A program made the translations under genes and the position numbers. This document shows positions 8,310 through 17,129 of a stretch of 64,000 bases of DNA, in pieces. Within the stretch, counting starts at the first letter, position 1, and the number at the start of each line of letters is the position of its first letter. The stretch is from VRUE01 sp036276735. GTDB taxonomy: Bacteria > Actinomycetota > Thermoleophilia > Solirubrobacterales > 70-9. The stretch spans positions 24,528 through 88,527 of the forward strand of contig DASUOH010000041.1 in NCBI GenBank assembly GCA_036276735.1, given 5' to 3'. The notes under the pieces are model-generated. The model was not told the origin of the DNA. It did not search any database and saw nothing but the letters and a program-made list of their open reading frames with translations.

Positions 8310-8423
8310 AGGCATCTTCGGCGCTCTCCTATTAGGCTCTTTTTTCGGCTCTGCAAGAGAGCTAACCGGAACCGAACGCGCGCCGCAGACGAGGCGCCGC
8401 AGAGTGGGGAGACAGAAGAAGCG

Positions 8424-10568
8424 ATGACTCGTATTCGCCAGCAGAACGTGACGGCCGCGCAGTGGAGCTCCAACGGGGAGGCCCTCGGGGCGCTAGACCT
8501 GACCCAGCCCGAGAACAACCCCTTCGGCGCAAACGTCTTCTCGATCTCCGAGCAGCGCGACCGCCTCTCCGGCGACGTCTTCGAGAAGCTGCAGAAGACG
8601 CTGGAGGAGGGCGAGGCGCTCGACCCGAGCCTTGCCGACGCGGTCGCCGAGGCGATGAAGGAATGGGCGCTGGAGAAGGGCGCCACCCACTTCACCCACA
8701 TGTTCCAGCCGCTGACCGGCTCGACCGCCGAGAAGCACGACTCCTTCTTCGAGCCCGCCGGCGAAGGGCAGGCGCTCGCCGGCTTCTCCGGCAAGGAGCT
8801 GATCCAGGGCGAGCCCGACGCCTCCTCCTTCCCCACCGGCGGCGTCCGAGCCACCTTCGAGGCGCGCGGCTACACCGCCTGGGACCCCACCTCCCCGGCC
8901 TTCATCCTCGAGAACCCGAACGGCGCCCTGCTCTGCATCCCGACCGCCTTCGCCTCCTGGACCGGCGAGGCGCTCGACGCCAAGATCCCGCTGCTGCGCT
9001 CCATGGACGCCCTCTCGCGCTCGGCGATCAAGGCGCTGCGCGTGCTCGGCGACAGCGAGAGCCAGCGCGTCTTCACCACGGTCGGCCCCGAGCAGGAGTA
9101 CTTCCTGATCGACGAGCAGTACTACTTCGAGCGGCCCGACCTGATCTCGACCGGCCGCACCCTGTTCGGCGCCAAGCCTCCGAAAGGCCACGAGCTCGAC
9201 GACCACTACTTCGGCTCGATTCCGGAGCGGATCCTCGCCTGCATGCTGGAGGCGGAGCTGGAGATGCGCAAGCTCGGCATCCCGGTCAAGACCCGCCACA
9301 ACGAGGTCGCGCCGGCCCAGTACGAGATCGCGCCGATCTACGAGAACTCCAACGTCGGCTCTGACCACCAGCAGCTGACGATGCAGGTGCTGGAAAGTGT
9401 CGCGCGGCGCTACGGCCTCGTCTGCCTTCTGCACGAGAAGCCGTTCGCCGGCGTCAACGGGTCGGGCAAGCACAACAACTGGTCGATGGGAACCGACACC
9501 GGCAGCAATCTGCTCGATCCCGGCGACACCCCGGCCGACAACCAGCACTTCCTCTTCTTCTGCGCGGCGGTGATCCAGGCGGTCAACAAGCACCAGGGCC
9601 TGCTGCGCGCCTCGGTCGCCAACATCGGCCAGGACCACCGCCTCGGCGCCAACGAGGCGCCCCCGGCGATCATCTCGATCTTCCTCGGGGCCGAGCTCTC
9701 GAAAGTCTTCGAGGCGATCTCGACCGGCGAAGGCGACCCCAACACGCCGGCCTCCTTCCTGGAGCTTGGCGCCACGGTGCTGCCGGCGCTGCCGATGCAC
9801 GGCGGCGACCGCAACCGCACCTCCCCGTTCGCCTTCACCGGCAACAAATTCGAGTTCCGGGCGCTCGGGTCGAGCATGTCGCTCGCCTTCCCCAACACCG
9901 TCCTCAACACGATCGTCGCCGAGGCGATCGACGAGCTGGCCGACGAGCTGGAGGCGCGGACGAGCAATGGCATGGACACCGCCCAGGCCGTGATCGAGGT
10001 CGTCAAGGAAGCCTATTCGTCGAACAAGGGGGTCATCTTCGACGGCGACAACTACTCCGATGAGTGGCACGCCGAGGCGGAGCGACGCGGCCTCGAGAAC
10101 CTGAAGACGACGCCCGACGCGCTGCCCGAAGTGGTCTCCGACCAGAGCGTTGCCGCCTTCGAGCGCTACGACGTGCTCTCGCGGCGGGAGCTCGAGTCGC
10201 GCTACGAGGTCTGGGTCGAGCAGTACTTCATCCGCGCCAACATCGAGAGCGAGACCGCCTTCTCGATCGCCAAGACGATGATCCTCCCTGCCGCCCTGCG
10301 CTACCTGGCGTTGATCGGCGAGTCGGGCGTCTCGGCGATCGAGGGCGAGGTTCGTGGCCTGGTCGACGAGCTGATCGCGGCGCTCGGCGAGCTGGAGTCC
10401 GCCAACGCCGACCCGGGGCTGGAGGGCATGGAGCTCGCCGTCCACGCCCGCGACAAGCAGCTCGCCGCGATGGCGAGGGTCCGCGAGGCAGCCGACCAGC
10501 TGGAGAAGGTCGTGCCGGACGATATGTGGCCGCTCCCCAAGTACGAGGAGATGCTTTTCATCAAGTAG
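8424..10568 (+). CDS. glnN: Glutamine synthetase type III
   Basis: A 714-residue glutamine synthetase of the large GSIII class, which forms glutamine from glutamate, ammonia and ATP in the cytoplasm. GSIII hallmarks are present: the N-terminal FGANVFS segment (residues about 33-39), PTGGVRATFEARGYTAWDP, GPEQEYFLID with metal-ligand glutamates, TRHNEVAPAQYEIAPIYE, HEKPFAGVNGSGKHNNWS, and GGDRNRTSPFAFTGNKFEFRA with the substrate-binding arginines. The C-terminal helical region of GSIII follows. The ATG at 8424 sits behind GGGGAGACAGAAGAAG. The gene stands alone and ends at a very strong bidirectional terminator. No amtB or glnB is nearby. Confidence 0.95.
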   Translation: MTRIRQQNVTAAQWSSNGEALGALDLTQPENNPFGANVFSISEQRDRLSGDVFEKLQKTLEEGEALDPSLADAVAEAMKEWALEKGATHFTHMFQPLTGSTAEKHDSFFEPAGEGQALAGFSGKELIQGEPDASSFPTGGVRATFEARGYTAWDPTSPAFILENPNGALLCIPTAFASWTGEALDAKIPLLRSMDALSRSAIKALRVLGDSESQRVFTTVGPEQEYFLIDEQYYFERPDLISTGRTLFGAKPPKGHELDDHYFGSIPERILACMLEAELEMRKLGIPVKTRHNEVAPAQYEIAPIYENSNVGSDHQQLTMQVLESVARRYGLVCLLHEKPFAGVNGSGKHNNWSMGTDTGSNLLDPGDTPADNQHFLFFCAAVIQAVNKHQGLLRASVANIGQDHRLGANEAPPAIISIFLGAELSKVFEAISTGEGDPNTPASFLELGATVLPALPMHGGDRNRTSPFAFTGNKFEFRALGSSMSLAFPNTVLNTIVAEAIDELADELEARTSNGMDTAQAVIEVVKEAYSSNKGVIFDGDNYSDEWHAEAERRGLENLKTTPDALPEVVSDQSVAAFERYDVLSRRELESRYEVWVEQYFIRANIESETAFSIAKTMILPAALRYLALIGESGVSAIEGEVRGLVDELIAALGELESANADPGLEGMELAVHARDKQLAAMARVREAADQLEKVVPDDMWPLPKYEEMLFIK

Positions 10569-10574
10569 CGCCTG

Positions 10575-10657
10575 GGCGGGGGAAGGTGACCCCCCGCCAG
10601 ACACATCTCGCTATGGCTCGATGTTGAGTGTCTGGCGGGGGGTCACCTTCCCCCGCC
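10575..10657. terminator. Perfect 30-bp hairpin between convergent glnN and P450
   Basis: Arms 10575-10604 and 10628-10657 are perfectly complementary over 30 bp (left arm starts GGCGGGGGAAGG). The 23-nt loop reads, on the minus strand, TCAACATCGAGCCATAGCGAGAT, sharing CCATAGCGAG with the loop of the element at 62381. The hairpin can form on either strand and would end both transcripts. The P450 stop codon (10643-10645) lies within the right arm, so the last five P450 residues (SGGGR) are encoded by the palindrome. Confidence 0.85.
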
Positions 10658-12100
10658 GGAAGCTCCTTTTTCACCTGAGAGCACCCGCATCTTCAGGCCG
10701 CCCTTTGGTGAGAGGGTCGGCATCTGGCGCACGGTCATCTTGCGGCCGGGCAGGGCGTCGAGGCGCAGGTTCTGGAGCAGCATGGTCGCGACCAGCTTCA
10801 CCTCGGTCTGGCCGAAGCGCTTGCCGATGCAGATCCGCTGCCCGCCGCCGAAGGGGACATAGGCGCCGCGCGGCAGCGCTGCCTTGCGCTCGCGGGCGAA
10901 CCGCTCCGGGATGAAGGCCTCGGGGTCGGGGAAGACCTCGGGCAGGCGGTGGCTCGCCCACGAGCAGTAGTTGACGTAGGAGCCCTTCGGGACGTTGTAG
11001 CCGCCGAACTCGAAGTCGCGCACGGCGCGGCGCGGACCGATCCAGGCCGGCGGGTAGAGGCGCAGCACCTCGTCGAGCACCATGTCGAGGTAGGGCATCT
11101 CCCGTTCGAGCTGCTCGACCGTCGGCGGCTTGCCGCCCAGGACGCCGTCCGCCTCCCTGCGCAGGCGCTCCGCCACGTCGGGGTGGCGCGCCAGCTCGTG
11201 CATCATGAAGGTCAGGGTCGAGGTCGAGGTGTCGTGGCCGGCGAACATCAGGGTCATCACCTGGTCGCGCACCTCCTTGTCGGTGAACGCCTCGCCGGCC
11301 TCACCGCGCGCCGCCAGCAGCAGGCTGAGGATGTCGCGGCCCTCCGTGTCGTTCTCGGAGCGGCGCCGCGCTATCTCCCCGTAGACGATCTCGTCGAGGA
11401 CCTCGCGCGAGCGGACCATCCTGCGCCAGGGAGAGCCGGGTCCCCGCAGCAGCCGGTACTGGTAGTCGATCCCGTAGAAGCCCAGCGCCCGCTCGAAGTG
11501 CTCGGCCGCCGCGGCCCCTTTGCCGGCCTGATCGGGGTCGAGACCGAGCAGCGCCCGCATCGCGATCCGCATCGCCAGGTTGCGCATCCACTCGTAGACG
11601 TCGACCACCTCGCCACGCGGCAGCTCGCCGATCGCCCCGCTCGCCTCTGCCGTCATCGAATCGAGGATCGCCTCCAGCTGTCTGCGGTGGAAGGCCGGCA
11701 GCATGATCGCCCGGGCGCGGTCGTGGTAGTCGCCGTCGACGGTCAGGAGGCCATCGCCGAGCAACGGGATCAGGTCGCCGAAGCTTCCCTCGCGCCAGTG
11801 GAAGTTCTCCGGATGAGCGACGGTGACGAAGTGGTTTGCCTCCGGGCCGAGCATGAAGACGACCCGCGTGTGCAGCAGGCGCATCGAGAAGATCGGACCG
11901 AGCTCTTCGTAAGCGGAGAGCAGAAGCGGCAGCGGATCGTGCGCCACCTGGTGGGTGCGGCGCAAGCTGAAGCCGCTCGGACCGGGCGGGAACTTGCCGC
12001 GGGCGCGCAGCTCGGCGATCACGTCTTCGCCCACCCGGCGCACCGGGTTGTCGGACATCTGCCGCGGTTTCCCAACGGGTGCGGCAGTCTCGGTCGGCAT
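10643..12100 (-). CDS. Cytochrome P450
   Basis: A 485-residue soluble P450 monooxygenase. It has the I-helix oxygen-binding motif AGHDTSTS (residues about 290-297), the K-helix ExxR in DEVLRLYPP, the PERF region (FIPERFARE), and the haem loop PFGGGQRICIGKRF with the cysteine thiolate. The layout (GKFPPGPSGF N-terminus, hydrophobic LHTRVVFMLG) is like CYP102/CYP4-type fatty-acid or alkane/terpene hydroxylases. The redox partner is not encoded here. The start is ATG at 12100 or at 12058. An operator-like TTGGCTGACCAGCCAG lies just upstream and recurs before the aldehyde dehydrogenase at 60794, suggesting shared control. The substrate is not known. Confidence 0.9.
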   Translation of the reverse strand: MPTETAAPVGKPRQMSDNPVRRVGEDVIAELRARGKFPPGPSGFSLRRTHQVAHDPLPLLLSAYEELGPIFSMRLLHTRVVFMLGPEANHFVTVAHPENFHWREGSFGDLIPLLGDGLLTVDGDYHDRARAIMLPAFHRRQLEAILDSMTAEASGAIGELPRGEVVDVYEWMRNLAMRIAMRALLGLDPDQAGKGAAAAEHFERALGFYGIDYQYRLLRGPGSPWRRMVRSREVLDEIVYGEIARRRSENDTEGRDILSLLLAARGEAGEAFTDKEVRDQVMTLMFAGHDTSTSTLTFMMHELARHPDVAERLRREADGVLGGKPPTVEQLEREMPYLDMVLDEVLRLYPPAWIGPRRAVRDFEFGGYNVPKGSYVNYCSWASHRLPEVFPDPEAFIPERFARERKAALPRGAYVPFGGGQRICIGKRFGQTEVKLVATMLLQNLRLDALPGRKMTVRQMPTLSPKGGLKMRVLSGEKGASGGGR

Positions 12101-12114
12101 CGCCAGGATGGTAG

Positions 12115-12130
12115 TTGGCTGACCAGCCAG
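12115..12130. promoter_or_regulatory. TetR-type operator upstream of P450
   Basis: TTGGCTGACCAGCCAG is an interrupted palindrome (TGGCT-GACC-AGCCA) 15 bp before the P450 start. Fifteen of its sixteen bases match the perfect palindrome upstream of the aldehyde dehydrogenase (60760), and it fits the pattern TTGRCTGRYCAGYCAA seen before the acyl-CoA dehydrogenase (29219). The binding protein is unknown. Confidence 0.55.
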
Positions 12131-12147
12131 GTGGGATATTCCGCGAC

Positions 12148-13173
12148 TCAGGTCCGGTGGCTGAACAGCTCGAGCACACGGTCCCCCTCTTGCAGCTCGG
12201 CGGCGCGTTCGTCGTCGAAGCGAATCACCTCGCCATCGCGAACGATCGCAAGCATGATCGCCTCTTGGGCGCGACGCGGGACCGGCCCGGCCTCGGCGCG
12301 ACCGACCCGGCGCTCGGCGATGTCGAGGCCTTCGCCGACGGTCAGCAGGTCCTCCATCACCTCGGTGACCTGCGGCGTCTCGGTGGAGAGGCCGAGCAGC
12401 CGGCCGGCGGCACCGGAGGAGGTGATCACGGCGTCGGCGCCGCTCTGGTGCAGAAGATGGACGTTCTCTTCCTCGCGCACCGAGGCGACTATGGTCACGC
12501 CCGCGTTCAGCTCGCGGGCGGTAAGCGCGATCAGCACCGCGGTGTCGTCTCGGTCCGGAGCGACGATCAATGCCGACGCCGTCTCGATGCCGGCCTCGAT
12601 CAGCACCTCCTGGCGGGCGGCGCTGCCGGCGACCGCGGCCAGACCGTCCGCCGTCGCCCGAGCCCGCGCCTGGGCATCAGGCTCGATCGCGACGATCTGC
12701 TCAGGGCTCGTGCCCTTGCTGAGCAGGGTGCGCACGGCGCTGCGGCCCTTGACGCCGTACCCGCAAACGATCGTGTGATCCTTCAAGCGTCTCCTCCAGC
12801 GGGCGAGGCGAAAGGCCTCGCGGCTCCGTTCGGCCAATATCTCCAGGGTCGTCCCGACGAGCAGTATGAGGAAGAGCACGCGGGCCGGGGTCACGACCAC
12901 GGTGGTGACCAGCCGCGCCTCGTCGGAAACCGGGCGAATGTCGCCGTACCCGGTGGTGGTGATCGTCACCGTCGAGTAGTAGAAGGCATCGAGGACGCTC
13001 ATCGTGCCGTCGTCGGGATCGACGTAGCCGGCGCGACCGGCATAGGAGACACCTGCGACCAGCGCGATCAGGGCCAGGGCGATTCCCAGCCGCACGAGGA
13101 TCTTGCGGAGCGGACTGGCATCGCCGCCGGGAAGGTCGATTGGGAGGCCGCCGCGTGGCTTGGCGTCGCTCAT
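12148..13173 (-). CDS. Potassium channel with RCK (TrkA) domain
   Basis: A 341-residue two-transmembrane channel. TM1 is residues about 26-46 and TM2 about 88-112. The pore helix and selectivity filter are TVTITTTGYGD (filter TTGYGD, K+ selective). Residues about 133-250 form a TrkA_N/RCK Rossmann domain (TIVCGYGVKGRSAVRTL), followed by a TrkA_C-like domain ending in LQEGDRVLELF. This is the MthK/Kch plan: tetrameric K+ channel in the inner membrane gated by cytosolic ligand. It lies 10 bp after rlmN and may be co-transcribed with it. Confidence 0.9.
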   Translation of the reverse strand: MSDAKPRGGLPIDLPGGDASPLRKILVRLGIALALIALVAGVSYAGRAGYVDPDDGTMSVLDAFYYSTVTITTTGYGDIRPVSDEARLVTTVVVTPARVLFLILLVGTTLEILAERSREAFRLARWRRRLKDHTIVCGYGVKGRSAVRTLLSKGTSPEQIVAIEPDAQARARATADGLAAVAGSAARQEVLIEAGIETASALIVAPDRDDTAVLIALTARELNAGVTIVASVREEENVHLLHQSGADAVITSSGAAGRLLGLSTETPQVTEVMEDLLTVGEGLDIAERRVGRAEAGPVPRRAQEAIMLAIVRDGEVIRFDDERAAELQEGDRVLELFSHRT

Positions 13174-13183
13174 CGGTCTCCGA

Positions 13184-14173
13184 TCAGGCAGAGGCCCGAG
13201 AGCTCGCAGCGAGCTGGCCGCAGGCCGCCTCGATGTCGCGGCCGCGGGTGAGGCGAACGGTGACCGGCACGCGGTGCTCGGCGAGGATCGCCCTGAAGCG
13301 CTCGATTCGCTCGGGCGGGGAGCCGTCGAAGGCGCCGGTCGGGTTGTAGGGGATCAGGTTGACCTTGTAGCCGCGCGGGTCGAGCAGCGCGGCGAGCTCG
13401 CGCGCCTGCGCGGGAAGGTCGTTGACGCCGTCGAGCATCACGTACTCGACGAAGACCTTGCGGCGGCGGCGGGCCCGGTAGCGCTCGCAGGCCGCGAGCA
13501 CGTCGGCCAGCGGATAGCGGTCGTTGACCGGCATCAGGCGGGAGCGCAGGGCGTCGCTCGGCGCGTGCAACGAGAGGGCGAGGGCGATCGGCATCTCGCA
13601 CTCGGCGATGCGATCGATGCCGGGAACCCAGCCGACCGTCGAGATCGCCGTGCGGCGGTGGGTGACGCCGAGGTCGGGCAGCCGCTCACAGGCGGACAGC
13701 ACCGCATCGATGTTCATCGTCGGCTCCCCCATCCCCATGAAGACGACGTGGTCGATCGGCTCGACGCGCCGGAAGTGCAGCGCCTGGTCGAGGATCTCGT
13801 CGGCGCTGAGGTTGCGGCCGAACTTCATCTGCCCGGTGGCGCAGAAGGTGCAGGTCAGCGGACAGCCCGACTGCGAGGACAGGCAGACCGAGCGGCGCCC
13901 GTCGCGGTAGCGCATCAGCACCGTCTCCAGCGGCCGTCCGTCCGCCGTCTCGAAGAGTGCCTTGACGGTGCCGTCGTCCGACTTCGCCTCGCTCGCACAG
14001 ACGAGGGTCGAGAGCGGCAGCTCCACCTCCAGCCGCTCGCGCAACGAGGCGGGCAGGTTGGTCATCTCCTCATAGCCGCGAGCGCCGCGCGCCACCCACT
14101 CCCAGATCTGGGATGCGCGGTAGGGCGGCTCACCGGCCGCGGCGAGGATCTCGGTTAGTCGGGCTCGGTCCAC
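13184..14173 (-). CDS. rlmN: 23S rRNA (adenine-C2)-methyltransferase RlmN
   Basis: A 329-residue radical-SAM enzyme that methylates C2 of A2503 in 23S rRNA and A37 in some tRNAs. The cluster motif is Cys-x3-Cys-x2-Cys in CPLTCTFCATG (residues about 105-115), with SSQSGC just before. FMGMGEPTMN is the SAM-binding GE motif. The methyl-carrying cysteine lies near the C-terminus in EAACGQLA, and TVRLTRGRDI is close to the family end. Length is normal. Start GTG/ATG at 14173; the upstream region holds the palindrome at 14191. Confidence 0.95.
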   Translation of the reverse strand: MDRARLTEILAAAGEPPYRASQIWEWVARGARGYEEMTNLPASLRERLEVELPLSTLVCASEAKSDDGTVKALFETADGRPLETVLMRYRDGRRSVCLSSQSGCPLTCTFCATGQMKFGRNLSADEILDQALHFRRVEPIDHVVFMGMGEPTMNIDAVLSACERLPDLGVTHRRTAISTVGWVPGIDRIAECEMPIALALSLHAPSDALRSRLMPVNDRYPLADVLAACERYRARRRRKVFVEYVMLDGVNDLPAQARELAALLDPRGYKVNLIPYNPTGAFDGSPPERIERFRAILAEHRVPVTVRLTRGRDIEAACGQLAASSRASA

Positions 14174-14190
14174 TGCCCGAGCGTAGCGGC

Positions 14191-14237
14191 ACCCGCCGGT
14201 GGTTATGCACCCATGGGGTGCTCGAGGAACGGCGGGT
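14191..14237. repeat. Palindromic element with TATGCACCCATGG loop (family 1)
   Basis: Arms ACCCGCCG (14191-14198) and CGGCGGGT (14230-14237) enclose a 31-nt loop with TTATGCACCCATGGGGTGC. The loop has its own inner hairpin, GCACCC-ATG-GGGTGC. It lies 4 bp past the stop of the DUF4234 gene and just upstream of rlmN, so it may end the upstream transcript. The loop matches that of the element at 8220. Confidence 0.7.
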
Positions 14238-14241
14238 CAGC

Positions 14242-14754
14242 TCAGGGAGCCGGCGGCTGACGCTCCGGGGCGCCGGGCGGCGGCTGCTCCTGCTCGTCGC
14301 CGAGCCGCGGTGGCATCTGATCGGCGGGCGGTGGCAGCTCCTGGCCAGGCAGCGCCTCGGCCTCCTCGCGCCAGACGTCGTTGAGCGCGACCTGCATATA
14401 GGCCCAGAGAGCGGGCGCCAGCAGGAAGTAGAGGACCAGCGCGATCCAGCCGTTGGGCGGCTCCTGACCGGCAAGTCGGGATGCTCCCTGGATCCGCTTG
14501 GTGCCGCGCCAGTAGCTGACCAGCGCCGGGACGACGATCAGGCCACCGGGGAAGAGGGCGAGGACCGAGTTGGTCGGGTTCTGACCGAGGTCATAGCCTT
14601 TGGCCCGTCCATAGTCGCGCAGCTCGCGGTTGACTCGATACCACCAGACGAGGTGATAGATGCCGAGCGTGACGATCGGCAGCAGGGCCGCCGCCCACGG
14701 GCTGCGGATCTTCACCTGGTCCTGCGTGCCGCGGATGTTCATCTCGTAGGCCAT
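14242..14754 (-). CDS. DUF4234 family membrane protein
   Basis: A 170-residue membrane protein. The core SPWAAALLPIVTLGIYHLVWWYRVNRELRDYG (residues about 18-50) is the typical DUF4234 segment, followed by two further hydrophobic stretches (residues about 63-85 and 100-122). The C-terminal 45 residues are a Pro/Gln-rich cytosolic or external tail (PPPADQMPP). The ATG at 14754 has GGAGGGCGC directly upstream. The family function is unknown. It follows the amine oxidase gene by 35 bp on the same strand. Confidence 0.8.
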   Translation of the reverse strand: MAYEMNIRGTQDQVKIRSPWAAALLPIVTLGIYHLVWWYRVNRELRDYGRAKGYDLGQNPTNSVLALFPGGLIVVPALVSYWRGTKRIQGASRLAGQEPPNGWIALVLYFLLAPALWAYMQVALNDVWREEAEALPGQELPPPADQMPPRLGDEQEQPPPGAPERQPPAP

Positions 14755-14789
14755 GCGCCCTCCGTTCTGGCTGACCGGTCCAGCCGACC

Positions 14790-16148
14790 TTAGCCCACCG
14801 GTCGGGCAGCTTTCAACAGCTCCGCCGCGACCCTCTCCCCCGCCTGCAGCGCTCCCTCCATGTAGCCGCTCCAAACGGTCGCGGTCTCGGTCCCGGCCCA
14901 GTGGACGAGGCCCACGGGCTCGCGCAGCGCCGAGCCGCACGTCGTCCAGCCGCCCGGCCCGAAGTTCGAGGTCGGTCCGCCGCCGGACCACTGCTCCGCC
15001 GACCACTCCTGTTCGGCGTAGGCGAGGGGTCGCTCGGCGCGCGAGCCGAAGAGGCGGGCGAAGCAGGCAAGGACGGCCGACCGCCGATCGTCGGTCCCCT
15101 GCGCGGCCATCTCGTCCACCTCGGGCCCGCCGACGAAGCCGAGCAGGACACCGGCCGAGCCGTCAAGCGGCGAGCTGTCGAAGGTGAGCGTGACCGGGCC
15201 GGCATCGGTGACCGCCTCGCCGCTGAATCCATCAGCGCGCCAGAACGGCCGCTCGTAGAGCGCCATGCACTTGGTCAGACGGCCGGGTCGCAGCCGCTCG
15301 CCGACCAGGCGATGCCGGGTGGGAAGCGGCGGGTCGAACTCGATCCCGGCCGCGATCGCCCTCGGCAGGGCCACCACCGCTCGCTCGGCCTCGACCGTCA
15401 GGTCGCCGGCACTCACAGAGATCGCACCGGAGCGCTGCGCGATCCGGGTGACCGGCACGCCCAGCCGCACCCGGTCGCCCAGCTGCTCCGCCAGCCCCAG
15501 CGGCAGCCGCTGGGCGCCGCCGTCGAGGCGGTCCTGTTGCGCGCCGCCCTCGGTGTCGATCAGCTTGTCGAAGCCCCCCGCCGAGCGCACGTAGAAGAGG
15601 ACGTGCAGCATCGAGAGCTCCTCAGGGGCCGCGCCCCAGACGGTGCGACCGGCCAGCGCGATCAGCTCTCGCGCCATTGGCGAGCGGACGTTCTCGGCGC
15701 ACCAGTCGCCGAGGGTCCTCGCGTCGAGCTCGGCCGCCCGCCTCGCCGCCCAGGGCTCGTCGGTCACGACGCCGCCGGCCAACCGGTCGAGGCGCCTGCG
15801 CGCCAGGAAGACGTCCCAGAGGACGCGCGGCCCGACCCGGGGGATCGTCCCCCTATAGCGGCGCCGCTTTCCGCCGACGTCGAGCAGGTTCCGGCCCTCG
15901 CCGAACTGGGGGCAGATCGGCACGCCGAGCTGCTCGGCGAGGCGCCGGACCCGGCTGTGATCGGAGCCGACCCACTGGCCGCCGAGGTCGACGGTAATCC
16001 CGTCGCCGATCGTGCCGTTGAACAGCCGGCCGCCGACCCGCTCGCGCGCCTCCAGAACGACGACCTGCCGGCCGGCGTCGGCGAGCGCTTTCGCCGCCGC
16101 CAGGCCGGAGAGACCGGCGCCCAACACGACCACGTCGGCGCTGTCCAT
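14790..16148 (-). CDS. Flavin-containing amine oxidase
   Basis: A 452-residue FAD-dependent amine oxidase (MAO/PAO family) that oxidises an amine to an imine with reduction of O2. The dinucleotide-binding motif VVLGAGLSGLAAAKAL (residues about 6-21) is followed by LEARERVGGR. Later come the family segments RTVWGAAPEELSMLH (residues about 167-181) and, near the C-terminus, HWAGTETATVWSGYMEGA with the FAD-binding glutamate. There is no signal peptide, so it is cytosolic. The substrate is unknown. It is divergent from osmC. Confidence 0.9.
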   Translation of the reverse strand: MDSADVVVLGAGLSGLAAAKALADAGRQVVVLEARERVGGRLFNGTIGDGITVDLGGQWVGSDHSRVRRLAEQLGVPICPQFGEGRNLLDVGGKRRRYRGTIPRVGPRVLWDVFLARRRLDRLAGGVVTDEPWAARRAAELDARTLGDWCAENVRSPMARELIALAGRTVWGAAPEELSMLHVLFYVRSAGGFDKLIDTEGGAQQDRLDGGAQRLPLGLAEQLGDRVRLGVPVTRIAQRSGAISVSAGDLTVEAERAVVALPRAIAAGIEFDPPLPTRHRLVGERLRPGRLTKCMALYERPFWRADGFSGEAVTDAGPVTLTFDSSPLDGSAGVLLGFVGGPEVDEMAAQGTDDRRSAVLACFARLFGSRAERPLAYAEQEWSAEQWSGGGPTSNFGPGGWTTCGSALREPVGLVHWAGTETATVWSGYMEGALQAGERVAAELLKAARPVG

Positions 16149-16227
16149 GGGACCAGCTTCTCACGCGGGCGGTGGGCCCGCCTGGCTAAGCTCGCCACAA
16201 AGCGCTTCGACCGGAAAGGGGAACGAG

Positions 16228-16665
16228 ATGGCCGCTGAGAGCAAGGCGACGACGGTTTGGGAGGGTGACCTGGCCCACGGGCGCGGCACGACCAAGGCGG
16301 CAAGCGGCGCGCTTCCGGAGCTGGAGGTGAGCTGGCCGGCACGTACCGAGCGGACGCCCGGAACGACCAGCCCCGAGGAGCTGCTTGCCAGCGCCCATGC
16401 CTCCTGCTTCTGCATGGCGCTCTCGCATGAGCTTGCCCAGGCGGGCAACGCGCCCGAGCGGCTGGAGGCGACCGCTACCGTCGCCTTCGTGCCCGGCGAG
16501 GGCGTCAAGTCCTCGCGGATCGTCGTCAGCGGCCGCGTGGCGGGGATCGATCAGGCCGGATTCGAGGAGGCCGCCGGGGGCGCAAGCCTCAACTGCCCGA
16601 TCTCCCAGGCGCTGAAGGGCAACGTCGAGATCTCGGTCGAGGCGACCCTGGAGAGCGATGAGTGA
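16228..16665 (+). CDS. osmC: OsmC/Ohr family peroxiredoxin-like protein
   Basis: A 145-residue OsmC-type protein that reduces organic hydroperoxides with a Cys pair. The first cysteine region is SCFCMALSHEL (residues about 54-64), preceded by SPEELLASAHA. The second cysteine is in LNCPISQAL near residue 123. The ATG at 16228 has AAAGGGGAACGAG upstream. It overlaps the next gene by 8 bp, so the two are co-translated. Confidence 0.9.
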   Translation: MAAESKATTVWEGDLAHGRGTTKAASGALPELEVSWPARTERTPGTTSPEELLASAHASCFCMALSHELAQAGNAPERLEATATVAFVPGEGVKSSRIVVSGRVAGIDQAGFEEAAGGASLNCPISQALKGNVEISVEATLESDE

Positions 16666-17092
16666 GCGCGACGGAATCGAGGCGCTGGAGAAGGCGATCG
16701 GCCGCTACAACGACGCATGGAACGCCCATGACGTCGAGGCGATCGTCGCGATGCACGCGCCCGACATGGTCTTCGCCAACCACACCGCCGGCGAGTCGGC
16801 GACGGGCGACGACGTGGGTGCGCACATCGGCGCGATCTTCGAGACCTGGCCCGACATCCGCTTCGAGACCCGCCGCCTCTACGTGCGCGAGGGACTGGTC
16901 GTCCAGGAGTGGACGGCGACCGCGACCCACGCCAACACGATGCGCCGCGGCGACCTCGAGGCGCCGCCGACCGGCAACCGGGTGAGCTGGGACGGCATCG
17001 ACTCGATCCCCTTCGAGGCCGGCCTGGTCAAGCGCAAGGACGTCTACTCGGACTCGGTCTCGATCCTGCGCCAGGTGGGGCTGCTCGGCTGA
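16658..17092 (+). CDS. SnoaL-like/NTF2-fold protein
   Basis: A 144-residue protein with the SnoaL-like ester cyclase pattern: YNDAWNAHDVEAIVAMHAPDMVF at the N-terminus, then HIGAIFETWPDIRFETRRLYVREGLVVQEWTATATH. The family is a cone-shaped alpha+beta barrel used for cyclase, isomerase and hydrolase roles, so the name gives no precise function. It overlaps osmC by 8 bp, and a stress-related or small-molecule role is possible. Confidence 0.8.
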   Translation: MSERDGIEALEKAIGRYNDAWNAHDVEAIVAMHAPDMVFANHTAGESATGDDVGAHIGAIFETWPDIRFETRRLYVREGLVVQEWTATATHANTMRRGDLEAPPTGNRVSWDGIDSIPFEAGLVKRKDVYSDSVSILRQVGLLG

Positions 17093-17129
17093 AGCGCGGC
17101 CGCGTCGAGAAAGGGCTTCGGGGCCTCGA

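Noticed and set aside
8493..10604. A 703-codon antisense reading frame across glnN
   Set aside because: It is complementary to a strongly conserved enzyme gene, its translation is Arg/Gly/Asp-rich without a domain, and such long antisense frames are normal at this GC content.
10949..12778. A 609-codon plus-strand frame across P450 and the K+ channel
   Set aside because: It spans two genes of the opposite strand and carries no domain motif.
14768..14784. GGCTG-N7-CAGCC near the DUF4234 start as another shared operator
   Set aside because: The spacing differs from the 4-bp spacer of the TTGRCTGRYCAGYCAA sites, and the outer bases do not match.
15852..15868. CCCTATAGCGGCGCC resembling the family 1 loop
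   Set aside because: It lies in the middle of the amine oxidase coding region without flanking inverted repeats.
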